From positions 337,622-401,621 of the forward strand of contig NZ_JAHWDF010000001.1 in assembly GCF_019311235.1 (NCBI RefSeq): 64,000 bases of DNA. Direction: 5' to 3'. Shown piece after piece: positions 50,601-58,655 of this stretch. Positions within the stretch are counted from its first letter, which is position 1; each line of letters opens with the position of its first letter. The notes under the pieces were generated by a model. That model did no database searches. It saw only the letters and a program-made list of their open reading frames with translations, and was not told the DNA's origin. The DNA comes from Mesonia aestuariivivens (lineage in GTDB: Bacteria > Bacteroidota > Bacteroidia > Flavobacteriales > Flavobacteriaceae). Made by a program: the position numbers and the translations under genes.

Positions 50601-52002
50601 TGTATTGCGTAAAGCGATGGGTAAAAAACAAAGAGCGGTACTCGATAAAATGAAACCACAGTTTGTTTCTCAAGCAGCTGCTAAAGGTCACGATCCTGAG
50701 AAATTAGAAAAGATTTGGAAAGACTGGGAAGCTTTTGCAAGTTATGCATTCAACAAGTCGCACTCGACGTGTTATGCTTGGATCGCCTACCAAACGGCCT
50801 ATTTAAAAGCACATTATCCTGCAGAATATATGGCGGCAGTATTATCTAATAACATGAACAATATTAAAAACGTTACTTTCTTTATGGAAGAATGTAAACG
50901 TATGAAATTGCCAGTTTTAGGACCAGATGTAAATGAATCATATTACAAATTCTCGGTAAATAAAGATAATGCCGTGCGTTTTGGAATGGGAGCGATAAAA
51001 GGAGTAGGAAGCGGAGCTGTAGAAACTATTGTTAAAAATAGAAAAAGTAAAGAAGGCGGCCCTTATCGATCAATTTTTGATATGGCCAAGCGTATAGATT
51101 TACGGGCAGCCAATAAAAAAGCTTTCGAAAATCTTGTTTTAGCGGGAGGCTTCGATTGTTTTCAACCTACACATAGAGCACAATATTTTCAAGACGAAGG
51201 TGATGGAATTACCTTTTTAGAAAAAGTGATGAAATTTGCTTCTAAGTTTCAAGAGAATCAAAACTCCTCTCAGGTAAGTTTGTTTGGAGAAGCGAGCGAT
51301 GTGCAAATACCAGAACCCCAAGTACCACCTTGTGAAGAATGGGCGACTATGGAAAAATTGAAGAAAGAACGAGAAGTGGTAGGAATTTATATTTCGGGAC
51401 ATCCGCTAGACGATTTTCGTTATGAAATCGATTATTTCTGTAACAGTACACTCGAAAATCTTGCCGATTTGCATAGTCAAACTGGGCGAGAACTTTCTTT
51501 TGCTGGTGTAATTAGTGATGTGCAACACCGTACCAGTAAAATGGGAAAAGGTTGGGCAGCATTTACGGTAGAAGATTATATTGAATCTTATGAATTTAGA
51601 ATTTTTGGCGAAGAATATTTAAAATACCGTCACTTCTTAATGCCCAATAATTTTGTTCATTTTAAAATATACGTTAAGCAAGGTTGGGTAAATAAAGATA
51701 CAGGTAAAGCGGGCGATCCTCGTATTCAGTTTAACGCATTTAAACAATTGCAAGATGTCATGGAAAGTATGGCTAGAAAACTAACCATACAATTAGATAT
51801 TAATGAATTAAAAGAAGAGCAAATAGAAGCTTTAAAAGATTTATTTATTACTTATACCGGAGATCACGCTATTAATTTTGTGGTTTACGAGTTAAAAGAA
51901 CGCTTGAAATTGAATATGCCTAGCCGAAAGCAAAAAGTCAAAATTTGCCGTGAATTACTAGATGAGCTAACAGAGCAAAAATTAAAGTATAAAGTGAACT
52001 AA
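47608..52002 (+). CDS. dnaE: DNA polymerase III alpha subunit with fused N-terminal 3'-5' exonuclease
   Basis: Replicative polymerase of 1464 residues. The first 190 residues form a DEDDh exonuclease like DnaQ: FDTETTG at 5-11, GQNVGFDVN near 111-119, and HNATADVEAT near 171-180. The PHP domain follows at about 262 (FVHLHNHSQYSILQS), then the polymerase core with GPGRGSAAGSAVAYC near 651 and the catalytic PDIDIDFDDEGR near 689-700, the HhH domain, and an OB-fold near the C-terminus (LSFAGVISDVQHRTSKMGKG). Proofreading is therefore carried in cis, which is known for Flavobacteriia and Bacteroidota and is analogous to, but distinct from, PolC. No missing catalytic residue was noticed. Confidence 0.96.
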   Translation: MYLIFDTETTGLPKRWNAPISDSENWPRAIQIAWQLHDELGVMIEHDDFLIHPDGFNIPYDAEQIHGISTELAAEEGIRLREGLDRFQQALDKTKFIVGQNVGFDVNIMGAEFYREGIETNLTELPVLDTCTETTAKLCQIPGGRGGKFKLPTLTELHQHLFGEPFAEAHNATADVEATTRCFLELVRQRIYTIEELDVAPDYFENYSEANPKPIPLIGLKHINLKKASEAIRKKMAKKEPQSELSAQEIQENIEVLQDEDFVHLHNHSQYSILQSTISVQDLVKAAAEKRMPAVALTDHANMMGAFHFVTAVAKHNDEVKQKRAEAEENGETYDGREMTGIVGCEFFVCENHTDKTRKDNGYQVVLLAKNKKGYHNLAKMSSKAYTDGFYYVPRIDKEVIKQYKEDVMVLTGNLYGEVPSKVLNVGEKQAEEALLWWKEEFGDDLYIELMRHGQEDEDRVNEVLIRLAKEHEVKVIASNNTYYCDKENANAHDILLCVKDGEKQSTPIGRGRGYRYGLPNQEYYFKSATEMKDLFKDLPEAITNIQEVVEKVEPFVLARDVLLPAFTIPEEFLDEKDKEDGGKRGENAYLRHLTFKGAEARYEEITDSIKDRLDFELSVIENTGYPGYFLIVEDFIREARNMDVSVGPGRGSAAGSAVAYCLKITNIDPIKYDLLFERFLNPDRVSMPDIDIDFDDEGRSRVMDYVIKKYGANQVAQIITYGTMAAKSSIRDTARVLDLPLSDADRIAKLIPDMSKLHKIFALDEKGIKAKFRSEEVDKVNELLNISEGDDLEAQTVNQARILEGSVRNTGIHACGVIITPGDITNYVPVSVAKDSDLYVTQFDNSVVESAGLLKMDFLGLKTLTLIKDTIKIVKGRHGIELDPENFPLDDEETYKLFQRGETVGIFQYESPGMQKHMQALKPTVFEDLIAMNALYRPGPMEYIPSFIARKHGEEEITYDLDDMEEYLKETYGITVYQEQVMLLSQKLADFTKGEADVLRKAMGKKQRAVLDKMKPQFVSQAAAKGHDPEKLEKIWKDWEAFASYAFNKSHSTCYAWIAYQTAYLKAHYPAEYMAAVLSNNMNNIKNVTFFMEECKRMKLPVLGPDVNESYYKFSVNKDNAVRFGMGAIKGVGSGAVETIVKNRKSKEGGPYRSIFDMAKRIDLRAANKKAFENLVLAGGFDCFQPTHRAQYFQDEGDGITFLEKVMKFASKFQENQNSSQVSLFGEASDVQIPEPQVPPCEEWATMEKLKKEREVVGIYISGHPLDDFRYEIDYFCNSTLENLADLHSQTGRELSFAGVISDVQHRTSKMGKGWAAFTVEDYIESYEFRIFGEEYLKYRHFLMPNNFVHFKIYVKQGWVNKDTGKAGDPRIQFNAFKQLQDVMESMARKLTIQLDINELKEEQIEALKDLFITYTGDHAINFVVYELKERLKLNMPSRKQKVKICRELLDELTEQKLKYKVN

Positions 52003-52078
52003 TGATATATTAATCAAGAAGTGTTGAAAGTTTTATAACAATTACAATTTATGTATATTCCATTTTTTATGATTTAAT

Positions 52079-52086
52079 TTTATTTG
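52079..52086 (+). promoter_or_regulatory. Weak -7 candidate for the exopolysaccharide operon
   Basis: TTTATTTG differs from TAnnTTTG at one position, 36 bp before the ATG at 52123. It is the best candidate in the 120-bp gap after dnaE. Confidence 0.3.
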
Positions 52087-52122
52087 CTTTTACGGTTAAG
52101 GAGCAAACTATATACATAACCC

Positions 52123-53373
52123 ATGAGAAACTTTTTAATAGTTTGTTTTTTATTGTTTATAAGTAATTTCTATAAAGTTTATTCGCAACAAGTAGATGTG
52201 GATAGTTTGTTAATTAAAACTATTGAAGAAGTAAATCATTCTAACTTCGAGACTGCAAAAAAACAAGCTAGAAGGGGGCTTAAGATAGCCCCCGATTATG
52301 TAGATTTTAAACTTTTTTTAGGGAGAGCTCATCAACTTACCACACAACTAGATAGCGCAAGGCATTATTACCAACAAGTGATTGCACAAGCTCCAAACTA
52401 TAAAGATGCTTACAATTATTGGTATTCTTTAGAAATGAAAGAAAAAGCTTACCAAGCTACCGATAGTGTGTTAACCTTGGCTATTAAAGAATTTCCTGAA
52501 GAAGTTTCTTTCTATCAAAAAAAAATAGAAGTAATTCCTTACGTATTAAATGCACAAGAACAATTAAGGTTTTTAGAGCTAGCAAGAAAGAAGTTTCCAG
52601 AGAATTCAGAAATTTCGCAAAACTATTATTTACTCGCTTCAAAATTAAAAACAGATAGGCTAGGAGCGCTCTATACGTATACAACGATAGATAGAGAAGG
52701 ACAAGGGCCTTGGCATTTAAGTACGTTTCAATATGTGAGAGAACGAACTTGGGGTTCGTTAGTCGCAAACATTAATTATAACCACCGGCGTTCTAATGGT
52801 GAATTACTAATAGATGGGTTGCAGTTTGACCTTCAATCTTATTTTTTTACTAGCAAATCAGATTATTCATTTTTAGCATTAGCCTATAGCGATCATGTTA
52901 TTTTCCCCAAGTTACAAGCTAGATACTCTTTTTTTCATAACTTTAATAAAGGTTGGGAGGCAGAGTTAGGGGCAAGATATACACAAACACGTTCCGAAGA
53001 TTTTTATGCCTTGGTTATTGGTGGGAGTAAATATTTTGGTTCTTTTTGGTTAAACTTAAGGAGCTTTTCTACCTATCAAGATCATTCTTTTTATCCCGTT
53101 TTTGCTTTTAGAACGCGTTATTATACCAATAGCCGTTTTGATTATTGGGAGGCCTCTTTGGGGTATGGTACTTCTCCAGATAATACTATTGTGCAAAACC
53201 AAATAGGAGAACGTGTGAGTTTAGAAAGTTATAATGTTGGAGCTGCTTACCAGCATTTATATCTAAAAAAATACCTAGTTGGAGCTAAAATTTATTATAA
53301 CAATTTAGAATTTTCACAAAATAAAAGGCAACATGAATACAGTTTTTTTGTTCAAATGTCTTATCTTTTCTAG
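52123..53373 (+). CDS. TPR plus YaiO-type outer-membrane beta-barrel protein, probable polysaccharide exporter
   Basis: The 416-residue protein has a Sec signal (about 1-21, KVYSQQ), a helical TPR region at about 25-175 (KQARRGLKIAPDYVDFKLFL, DSARHYYQQVIAQAPNYKDA), and a C-terminal barrel at about 185-416 ending VQMSYLF. This TPR-barrel arrangement is that of the YaiO family and of exporters such as PgaA and BcsC in smaller form. It is the first gene of a seven-gene strand-uniform block with a GT2 synthase, so I infer that it is the outer-membrane export channel. The following kinase gene begins 36 bp later. Confidence 0.82.
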   Translation: MRNFLIVCFLLFISNFYKVYSQQVDVDSLLIKTIEEVNHSNFETAKKQARRGLKIAPDYVDFKLFLGRAHQLTTQLDSARHYYQQVIAQAPNYKDAYNYWYSLEMKEKAYQATDSVLTLAIKEFPEEVSFYQKKIEVIPYVLNAQEQLRFLELARKKFPENSEISQNYYLLASKLKTDRLGALYTYTTIDREGQGPWHLSTFQYVRERTWGSLVANINYNHRRSNGELLIDGLQFDLQSYFFTSKSDYSFLALAYSDHVIFPKLQARYSFFHNFNKGWEAELGARYTQTRSEDFYALVIGGSKYFGSFWLNLRSFSTYQDHSFYPVFAFRTRYYTNSRFDYWEASLGYGTSPDNTIVQNQIGERVSLESYNVGAAYQHLYLKKYLVGAKIYYNNLEFSQNKRQHEYSFFVQMSYLF

Positions 53374-53409
53374 AAAAAATTAGATTTTTAATAAATTATC
53401 TGTCATTGT

Positions 53410-56400
53410 ATGGGAAGTGATGTGTCAATATTTTGCAAGTACTTTGGTTGTATTCCTGAGTGTTTATTACTCGTAGATAAACAAAAAAAAATTATAGCAT
53501 CAAACGATTTATTGCTAGACTTAGTGGGTTACCAAGAAAAAGAACTTAAGGGGAAGCCTTTAAATCAGTTAATGTCATTTAAGCAAAGAAATAAGTTTAT
53601 TGCAATTTTAGATAATTTTCTTAAAGACCTAAACGGCGATAAATCTTGTTTTTTACCTAATTATATAAAGCTTAAAAATAGAATTGTGCATCAGTCAGGG
53701 AAAACTTTTCCCGTAGAATTCTCTTTAAGTTCTATTCTATTAGACAATGAATTATATGTATTAATTTCATTTACTAATATTTCTGAAAGAGTAAGGGTTA
53801 AAAAAAATTATAAAGAAGTCTCTGAAAAGTTACAGGTAGCTTTAGATTCTTCAATTATAGGAATATGGGAATACGATTTTCTTACTCAAAACTTTACATG
53901 TGATGAGAATATGATGAAGTTGTATAAGTTAAACCATGATGATAAGGGTATTTCTCTTGAAATTTTTAAAAAATGTATTCACCAGAAAGACATAGAAAGA
54001 GTAGATAAAAGTTTTGAGTATGCCATAAAGCATGGAGAGACATTTGATGAAACTTTTCGCATTTTTTGGCCCGATGGTTCTATGCATTACATTAAAACGA
54101 GAGGTAAAGTAATTTACAATAAATCTGGTAAGGCCTTACACATGTTAGGGACAAATTGGGATGTGACCGCTGAGCGAGAAAATGAGCTTGATTTAAAAAG
54201 AAGTTATGAGATGAATAGGGCTTTTATCGAACAAGCACCTTCTGCCATCGCTATGTTAGATAATGATATGCGGTATTTGGCGGTCTCAAAAAAATGGATA
54301 ACAGATTATAACCTTAAAGGAGATATTATAGGTAAATCTCATTATGAAGTATTTCCTGAAATTCCTGCAGAATGGAAAGAACACCATCAAAAATGCTTAA
54401 ATGGCGGTGAAGATGTTAGTGATGAGACTGCTTTTGAGCGCGAAGACGGAACCATTCAGTGGATTTCTTGGGAAGTAAAACCCTGGTATGTTGATGAAGG
54501 AGAAATTGGAGGCTTACTTATGTATACTATTAATTTAACCTCATTTAAAGAAAATTATCAAGAAAATTTGAGGTTGCAAAATATGCTTCATAAAATTAAT
54601 GAGGTTGCTGGTATAGGTATTTGGGAAGTAGATCTAGAGAAGAATACTGTGTATTGGAGTTCTATAACAAAAGAAATTCATGAAGCCCCTGAAGATTATG
54701 TGGTTGATTTGCAGCAAGGAATTAGCTTTTATATCCCTGAAGACCGACTTAAAATCATCAATTTAATAGAACAAATGCTAAGTAATGGTGAGCCCTTTGA
54801 TGATGAATTTCAAATTATGACTTTAAAAGATAATTTAAGGTGGGTAAGAAGTATTGGGCTTATAGAAACAATCGAGGGGAAAAATAAGCGTCTATATGGT
54901 CTTTTTCAGGACATTAGCAATTCAAAAAATCATGAAAAAACATTAGTACAAGCTCGATTAAAAGCCGAAGCAGCTAGTAAATCAAAATCAGATTTTTTGG
55001 CTAATATGAGTCATGAAATTAGAACTCCGCTTAACGGAGTAATAGGGTTTACAGATTTACTGATGAAAACTTCATTAACTAACAATCAAATGGGGTATTT
55101 AAAAACGGTAAATAGTTCAGCTAATTTATTATTAGATGTTATTAATGATATTTTAGATTTTTCAAAAATTGAAGCAGGAAAGCTAGAATTAAATTTATCG
55201 CCAGTAGATATTTATGATTTGTGTAAAGAAGCCGTAGATATTATAAAATTTCAAGCTGAAAAAAAGAAAATTGAAGTTTTATTGAATATCGATACTAACA
55301 TACATCAGCTAATGAGTGTTGATGATATTCGTCTAAAGCAAATTATCACAAACCTGTTAAACAATGCTGTGAAGTTTACAGAAAAAGGAGAGATAGAATT
55401 AAAAATAAAAGTTTTAGAACATCTAGAAAAAGAAAAAGCTGTTCTGTTAAGATTCTCTATTAGAGATACAGGAAAAGGAATAGCGAAAAGTCAACTTTCA
55501 AAAATATTTAACGCCTTCGATCAAGAAGACAACTCTATTACTAGAAAGTATGGAGGCACAGGTTTAGGGTTAACCATTAGCAATCGTTTGTTGAAATTAA
55601 TGGGGGCAGAGTTGAAGGTTAGAAGTGAATTAAATATAGGGAGTGTTTTTTATTTTGATGTTAAGTTTAATTTGATAGCAGCAAATGAAATTGATACACC
55701 TAAAAAGTCTATTTATAAAAAAGTATTATTAGTAGATGATAATGACCAAAATTTAGAAATTTTAGAAGGAATGCTGCAACAGCTTCAAATAGAATGTAAA
55801 AGAGAACCTAATGGGGTAGAAGCAATCCAGACCTTAATGCAAACCAAAGATTTTGATTTAATTATATCAGATTATAATATGCCATTTATGAGTGGTGTAG
55901 AATTTTTAACCTATGTTAGAAATAATTTTAAAGAAGAGCTAGAAAATGTAGATATGATGCTATTGCATAGTATAGCAGAAGATCAAGTTATAATTAAAGC
56001 TCGTAAAGAACTTAACATTACAAAATGTTTTGAAAAGCCTATAAGTTTTAAAGACCTTGCAAAATTTATTCAGCCTACGGAAAAAGTGGTTAATGATTTT
56101 CAAGAAGAATCTTTTAAAATTGATTCTCAAATCAAACTTCCTAAAGATTTAGAGGTGCTAATTGTAGAAGATAATCCTGTAAACACTTTATTAATTACAG
56201 AAGTTATATCTCAAATTTTACCAACTGCGCATTTAAGTTTTGCTAAAAATGGAAAAATAGCAATAGAAAAATGCAACAAATCTTTTTTTAATTTAATTTT
56301 TATGGATGTACAGATGCCTGTAATGAGTGGGTTAGAAGCTACAAGAGCTATTCGTACCTTAGAGGATTTTCAACACACCATTATTTTTGCACTTACCGCA

Positions 56401-56523
56401 AGAATATTAGCAGAAGAGCGAAAAGAATGTATAGATAGTGGGATGAATGCAGTATTAACTAAGCCTTTAAAATTTAATGAAATAAAAAAAATGATCGCAA
56501 AGTTTAATTACAATACTATTTAA
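53410..56523 (+). CDS. Cytosolic hybrid histidine kinase with four PAS domains and two receivers
   Basis: The 1037-residue protein has no convincing membrane helix. Four PAS domains fill about 8-128, 138-255, 265-385 and 390-508 (for example the PAC-type endings YVLISFTNISERV and MLGTNWDVTAERE). The kinase core has His535 in NMSHEIRTPLNGV, the N box ITNLLNNAVKFT, and G boxes DTGKGIA and GGTGLGLTI. The first receiver (about 771-890) has Asp821 in IISDYNMPF; the second (about 914-1035) has Asp966 in IFMDVQMPVMSG. Both seem competent. The architecture demands an HPt protein for onward transfer, and one is encoded 2 bp downstream. Confidence 0.93.
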   Translation: MGSDVSIFCKYFGCIPECLLLVDKQKKIIASNDLLLDLVGYQEKELKGKPLNQLMSFKQRNKFIAILDNFLKDLNGDKSCFLPNYIKLKNRIVHQSGKTFPVEFSLSSILLDNELYVLISFTNISERVRVKKNYKEVSEKLQVALDSSIIGIWEYDFLTQNFTCDENMMKLYKLNHDDKGISLEIFKKCIHQKDIERVDKSFEYAIKHGETFDETFRIFWPDGSMHYIKTRGKVIYNKSGKALHMLGTNWDVTAERENELDLKRSYEMNRAFIEQAPSAIAMLDNDMRYLAVSKKWITDYNLKGDIIGKSHYEVFPEIPAEWKEHHQKCLNGGEDVSDETAFEREDGTIQWISWEVKPWYVDEGEIGGLLMYTINLTSFKENYQENLRLQNMLHKINEVAGIGIWEVDLEKNTVYWSSITKEIHEAPEDYVVDLQQGISFYIPEDRLKIINLIEQMLSNGEPFDDEFQIMTLKDNLRWVRSIGLIETIEGKNKRLYGLFQDISNSKNHEKTLVQARLKAEAASKSKSDFLANMSHEIRTPLNGVIGFTDLLMKTSLTNNQMGYLKTVNSSANLLLDVINDILDFSKIEAGKLELNLSPVDIYDLCKEAVDIIKFQAEKKKIEVLLNIDTNIHQLMSVDDIRLKQIITNLLNNAVKFTEKGEIELKIKVLEHLEKEKAVLLRFSIRDTGKGIAKSQLSKIFNAFDQEDNSITRKYGGTGLGLTISNRLLKLMGAELKVRSELNIGSVFYFDVKFNLIAANEIDTPKKSIYKKVLLVDDNDQNLEILEGMLQQLQIECKREPNGVEAIQTLMQTKDFDLIISDYNMPFMSGVEFLTYVRNNFKEELENVDMMLLHSIAEDQVIIKARKELNITKCFEKPISFKDLAKFIQPTEKVVNDFQEESFKIDSQIKLPKDLEVLIVEDNPVNTLLITEVISQILPTAHLSFAKNGKIAIEKCNKSFFNLIFMDVQMPVMSGLEATRAIRTLEDFQHTIIFALTARILAEERKECIDSGMNAVLTKPLKFNEIKKMIAKFNYNTI

Positions 56524-56525
56524 AT

Positions 56526-57275
56526 ATGCATGATTATAAAATTTTACTTATTGAAGATACTAAATCCGACATTTTAGAATTTAAAACTTTAGCTCAAAAA
56601 CATAATTGGAAGGTAGAATATTTCTCTAATTGTTTTGAGGCATTTAATTTTCTAAAAAGCAATTTAGAAGATTATTGGTTAGTTTTAGTTTCTTCTACAA
56701 CAATACCATTAAACTCTGTACAAATACAAAATTATATTCAAAACATTAATGATTTACAGTTTTCATTTGTAGTAACATATATAGAACCTGTGACGGTAGA
56801 AGAATATCTAGAAAATACATTTTTTGTAAAAAAACCTTTTATAAATGCAGAGAAAGATCTAAAAAATATAGTAGAAACAATTATTAAAGAAAATAATTTT
56901 AATTCTTTTGTTAAATCAAATCAATCTAATATTTTTAATCTTTCATATTTAAATGAAGTGGCTAGTGGAAACGAAGATTTTATAAAAAAATCATTGGCTT
57001 CTTTTAAGTATTTTGTAGGCGAAAGAGTGCAAGAACTTATAAGCTGGAAAGAAAATTTGACCGATGAAAATATAAAAAAAATTAAAGAAACTGCGCATCA
57101 AATAAAACCTTCTTTTCAAATGTTGAATAATGAAATAGGAGCAGACTTAGCACAAGAATTATGTTATGAGGTAGACGCTAACAATAAAGAAGAAATCTCA
57201 AATTATGTACTTAGATTAAAAGAACAATACGATTTAATTTTAAATCAGTTAAATAAAGAATACCCAAATTTGTAG
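56526..57275 (+). CDS. Degenerate receiver fused to an HPt domain
   Basis: The 249-residue protein has a receiver-like N-terminus (about 3-122) and an HPt domain (about 135-245). The receiver retains Glu10/Asp11 and the Lys of VKKPF (102-105), but at the phospho-acceptor place it reads LVLVSSTTIPLNS, with Ser instead of Asp, so it cannot be phosphorylated in the usual way. The HPt His is His191 in KETAHQIKPSFQML. It likely accepts phosphate from the hybrid kinase before it and donates it to the single-domain regulator after it, 4 bp downstream. The pseudo-receiver may serve for docking. Confidence 0.83.
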   Translation: MHDYKILLIEDTKSDILEFKTLAQKHNWKVEYFSNCFEAFNFLKSNLEDYWLVLVSSTTIPLNSVQIQNYIQNINDLQFSFVVTYIEPVTVEEYLENTFFVKKPFINAEKDLKNIVETIIKENNFNSFVKSNQSNIFNLSYLNEVASGNEDFIKKSLASFKYFVGERVQELISWKENLTDENIKKIKETAHQIKPSFQMLNNEIGADLAQELCYEVDANNKEEISNYVLRLKEQYDLILNQLNKEYPNL

Positions 57276-57279
57276 TGTA

Positions 57280-57636
57280 ATGAGTAAAGTTTTAGTAGTC
57301 GAAGATAATGAGATGGTTGCCAATGCTGTAGCATTTAAATTACAAAGAGAAGGTTATGAGGTAATTATAGCCTTAGATGGCAGAGAGGCGCAAAAAGAAT
57401 TAGCAGCTCATCAATTTCAATTAATTATTACAGATATTATGTTACCATATATGAACGGCATAGAACTTATTGAGTTTGTAAAAAACAACTATGAGTCTAT
57501 TCCTATCATTGTTTTATCTGTAGCTAATCAAGAAAAAATGATTATGAACGCCTTTCAATTAGGCGTAAAAGATTTTATAGCCAAGCCATTTAACCCTAAT
57601 GAACTTATCTTGCGAGTTAAAAGAGTCTTGCAATAA
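57280..57636 (+). CDS. Single-domain response regulator
   Basis: The 118-residue protein is a bare receiver: acidic pocket VVEDNEM (6-12), phospho-acceptor Asp52 in LIITDIMLPYMNG, the switch Ser in VLSVAN, and Lys in FIAKPFNPNEL. With no output domain it must work by protein-protein contact. It is placed exactly between the HPt gene and the HEAT-repeat gene, with gaps of 4 and 2 bp, and is thus a candidate for direct control of the synthase complex. Confidence 0.93.
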   Translation: MSKVLVVEDNEMVANAVAFKLQREGYEVIIALDGREAQKELAAHQFQLIITDIMLPYMNGIELIEFVKNNYESIPIIVLSVANQEKMIMNAFQLGVKDFIAKPFNPNELILRVKRVLQ

Positions 57637-57638
57637 TA

Positions 57639-58655
57639 ATGAAAATCGTCTCTCTGCTAAAAGAATTATGGGCTAGTTTTAATGGTTTACCATTTTTTGT
57701 GAAATTTAATATAACAGCAGGATTGCTGTTTTTTTTCATGATTGTTTTTTTAGTATTTTTTATTGTAAGCCTACGTTATCGAAAATTGTTAATCGTAGTC
57801 AAAAGAAAAAGTTTTGAAAAAGAACTGGCTAACATGATTAACGAATACTTGTTTTTAGACGAATATTCAGAAAAGCAGCGTAGTACATTTATCACATATC
57901 TTAAAAAAGATCAACTAGCACGAGAGGTGGCGTTAGAACAGTTTTTGATTTTTACTGAAAACTTTACCGGAGAATATATAGAGCGATTAAAGTTTTTTTT
58001 TGAAGAAGTAGGCTTAGCTAATTATTTATTTAACGTTTTAGCAAAAGGAAAGTGGGTAGATCAAGTAAAAGCAATTCATATATTATCTGAATTGAAAATA
58101 AAAAATGATGAATTGATGGTTCCTTTTTTAAAACATAAACGGCAAAAAATAAAAGAACAAGCCATTCTTTACTTCATTAAAACAGCTAATGATAAACCTT
58201 TAGAATTTTTAGAAGAGTTAACCCAAGAGTTAACCTTATGGGAGCAAATTCATATAGAACATAGTTTACGGTATTCTTATATAGGTGAAGTGCCAAATTT
58301 TGCTACTTATATTAATCATAAATTAACCAGCGTTAGCATTTTTAATATCCGCATGATTAGGTTGTTTAATCAGTATGAAAGTATAGAACAGTTAATGCCT
58401 AAACTTAATGAAGGTAATCAAGCTATAAAAAAAGAAGTTATTCGTACACTAACTACCTTAAACGTATCTAATGCGTTGCCTTTTATACTTCAAAATTTAA
58501 AAGATGATGGTTTTTTAGTGCAAAAAGAAATAATAAAAGCTATTTCTCAAATGGGAGACTATCAAATGCTAATTAATCTGAATCTTAATTTAGATAATCC
58601 ATATTTAGAACTTGCTTTTCAAAATGCTAAATATAATTTAAAATCAACTTCTTAA
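57639..58655 (+). CDS. Membrane-anchored HEAT-repeat-type protein
   Basis: The 338-residue protein has one N-terminal membrane helix (about 22-46, LLFFFMIVFLVFFIVSLRY) after a short periplasmic or cytosolic head, and then a cytosolic alpha-helical solenoid. Repeating units such as WVDQVKAIHILSELKIKNDELMVPFL, AIKKEVIRTLTTLNVSNALPFIL and VQKEIIKAISQMGDYQMLIN resemble HEAT repeats. Its stop shares one base with the start of the GT2 gene. It is probably a scaffold next to the synthase that receives the regulator's signal; this is inference from operon order only. Confidence 0.8.
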   Translation: MKIVSLLKELWASFNGLPFFVKFNITAGLLFFFMIVFLVFFIVSLRYRKLLIVVKRKSFEKELANMINEYLFLDEYSEKQRSTFITYLKKDQLAREVALEQFLIFTENFTGEYIERLKFFFEEVGLANYLFNVLAKGKWVDQVKAIHILSELKIKNDELMVPFLKHKRQKIKEQAILYFIKTANDKPLEFLEELTQELTLWEQIHIEHSLRYSYIGEVPNFATYINHKLTSVSIFNIRMIRLFNQYESIEQLMPKLNEGNQAIKKEVIRTLTTLNVSNALPFILQNLKDDGFLVQKEIIKAISQMGDYQMLINLNLNLDNPYLELAFQNAKYNLKSTS

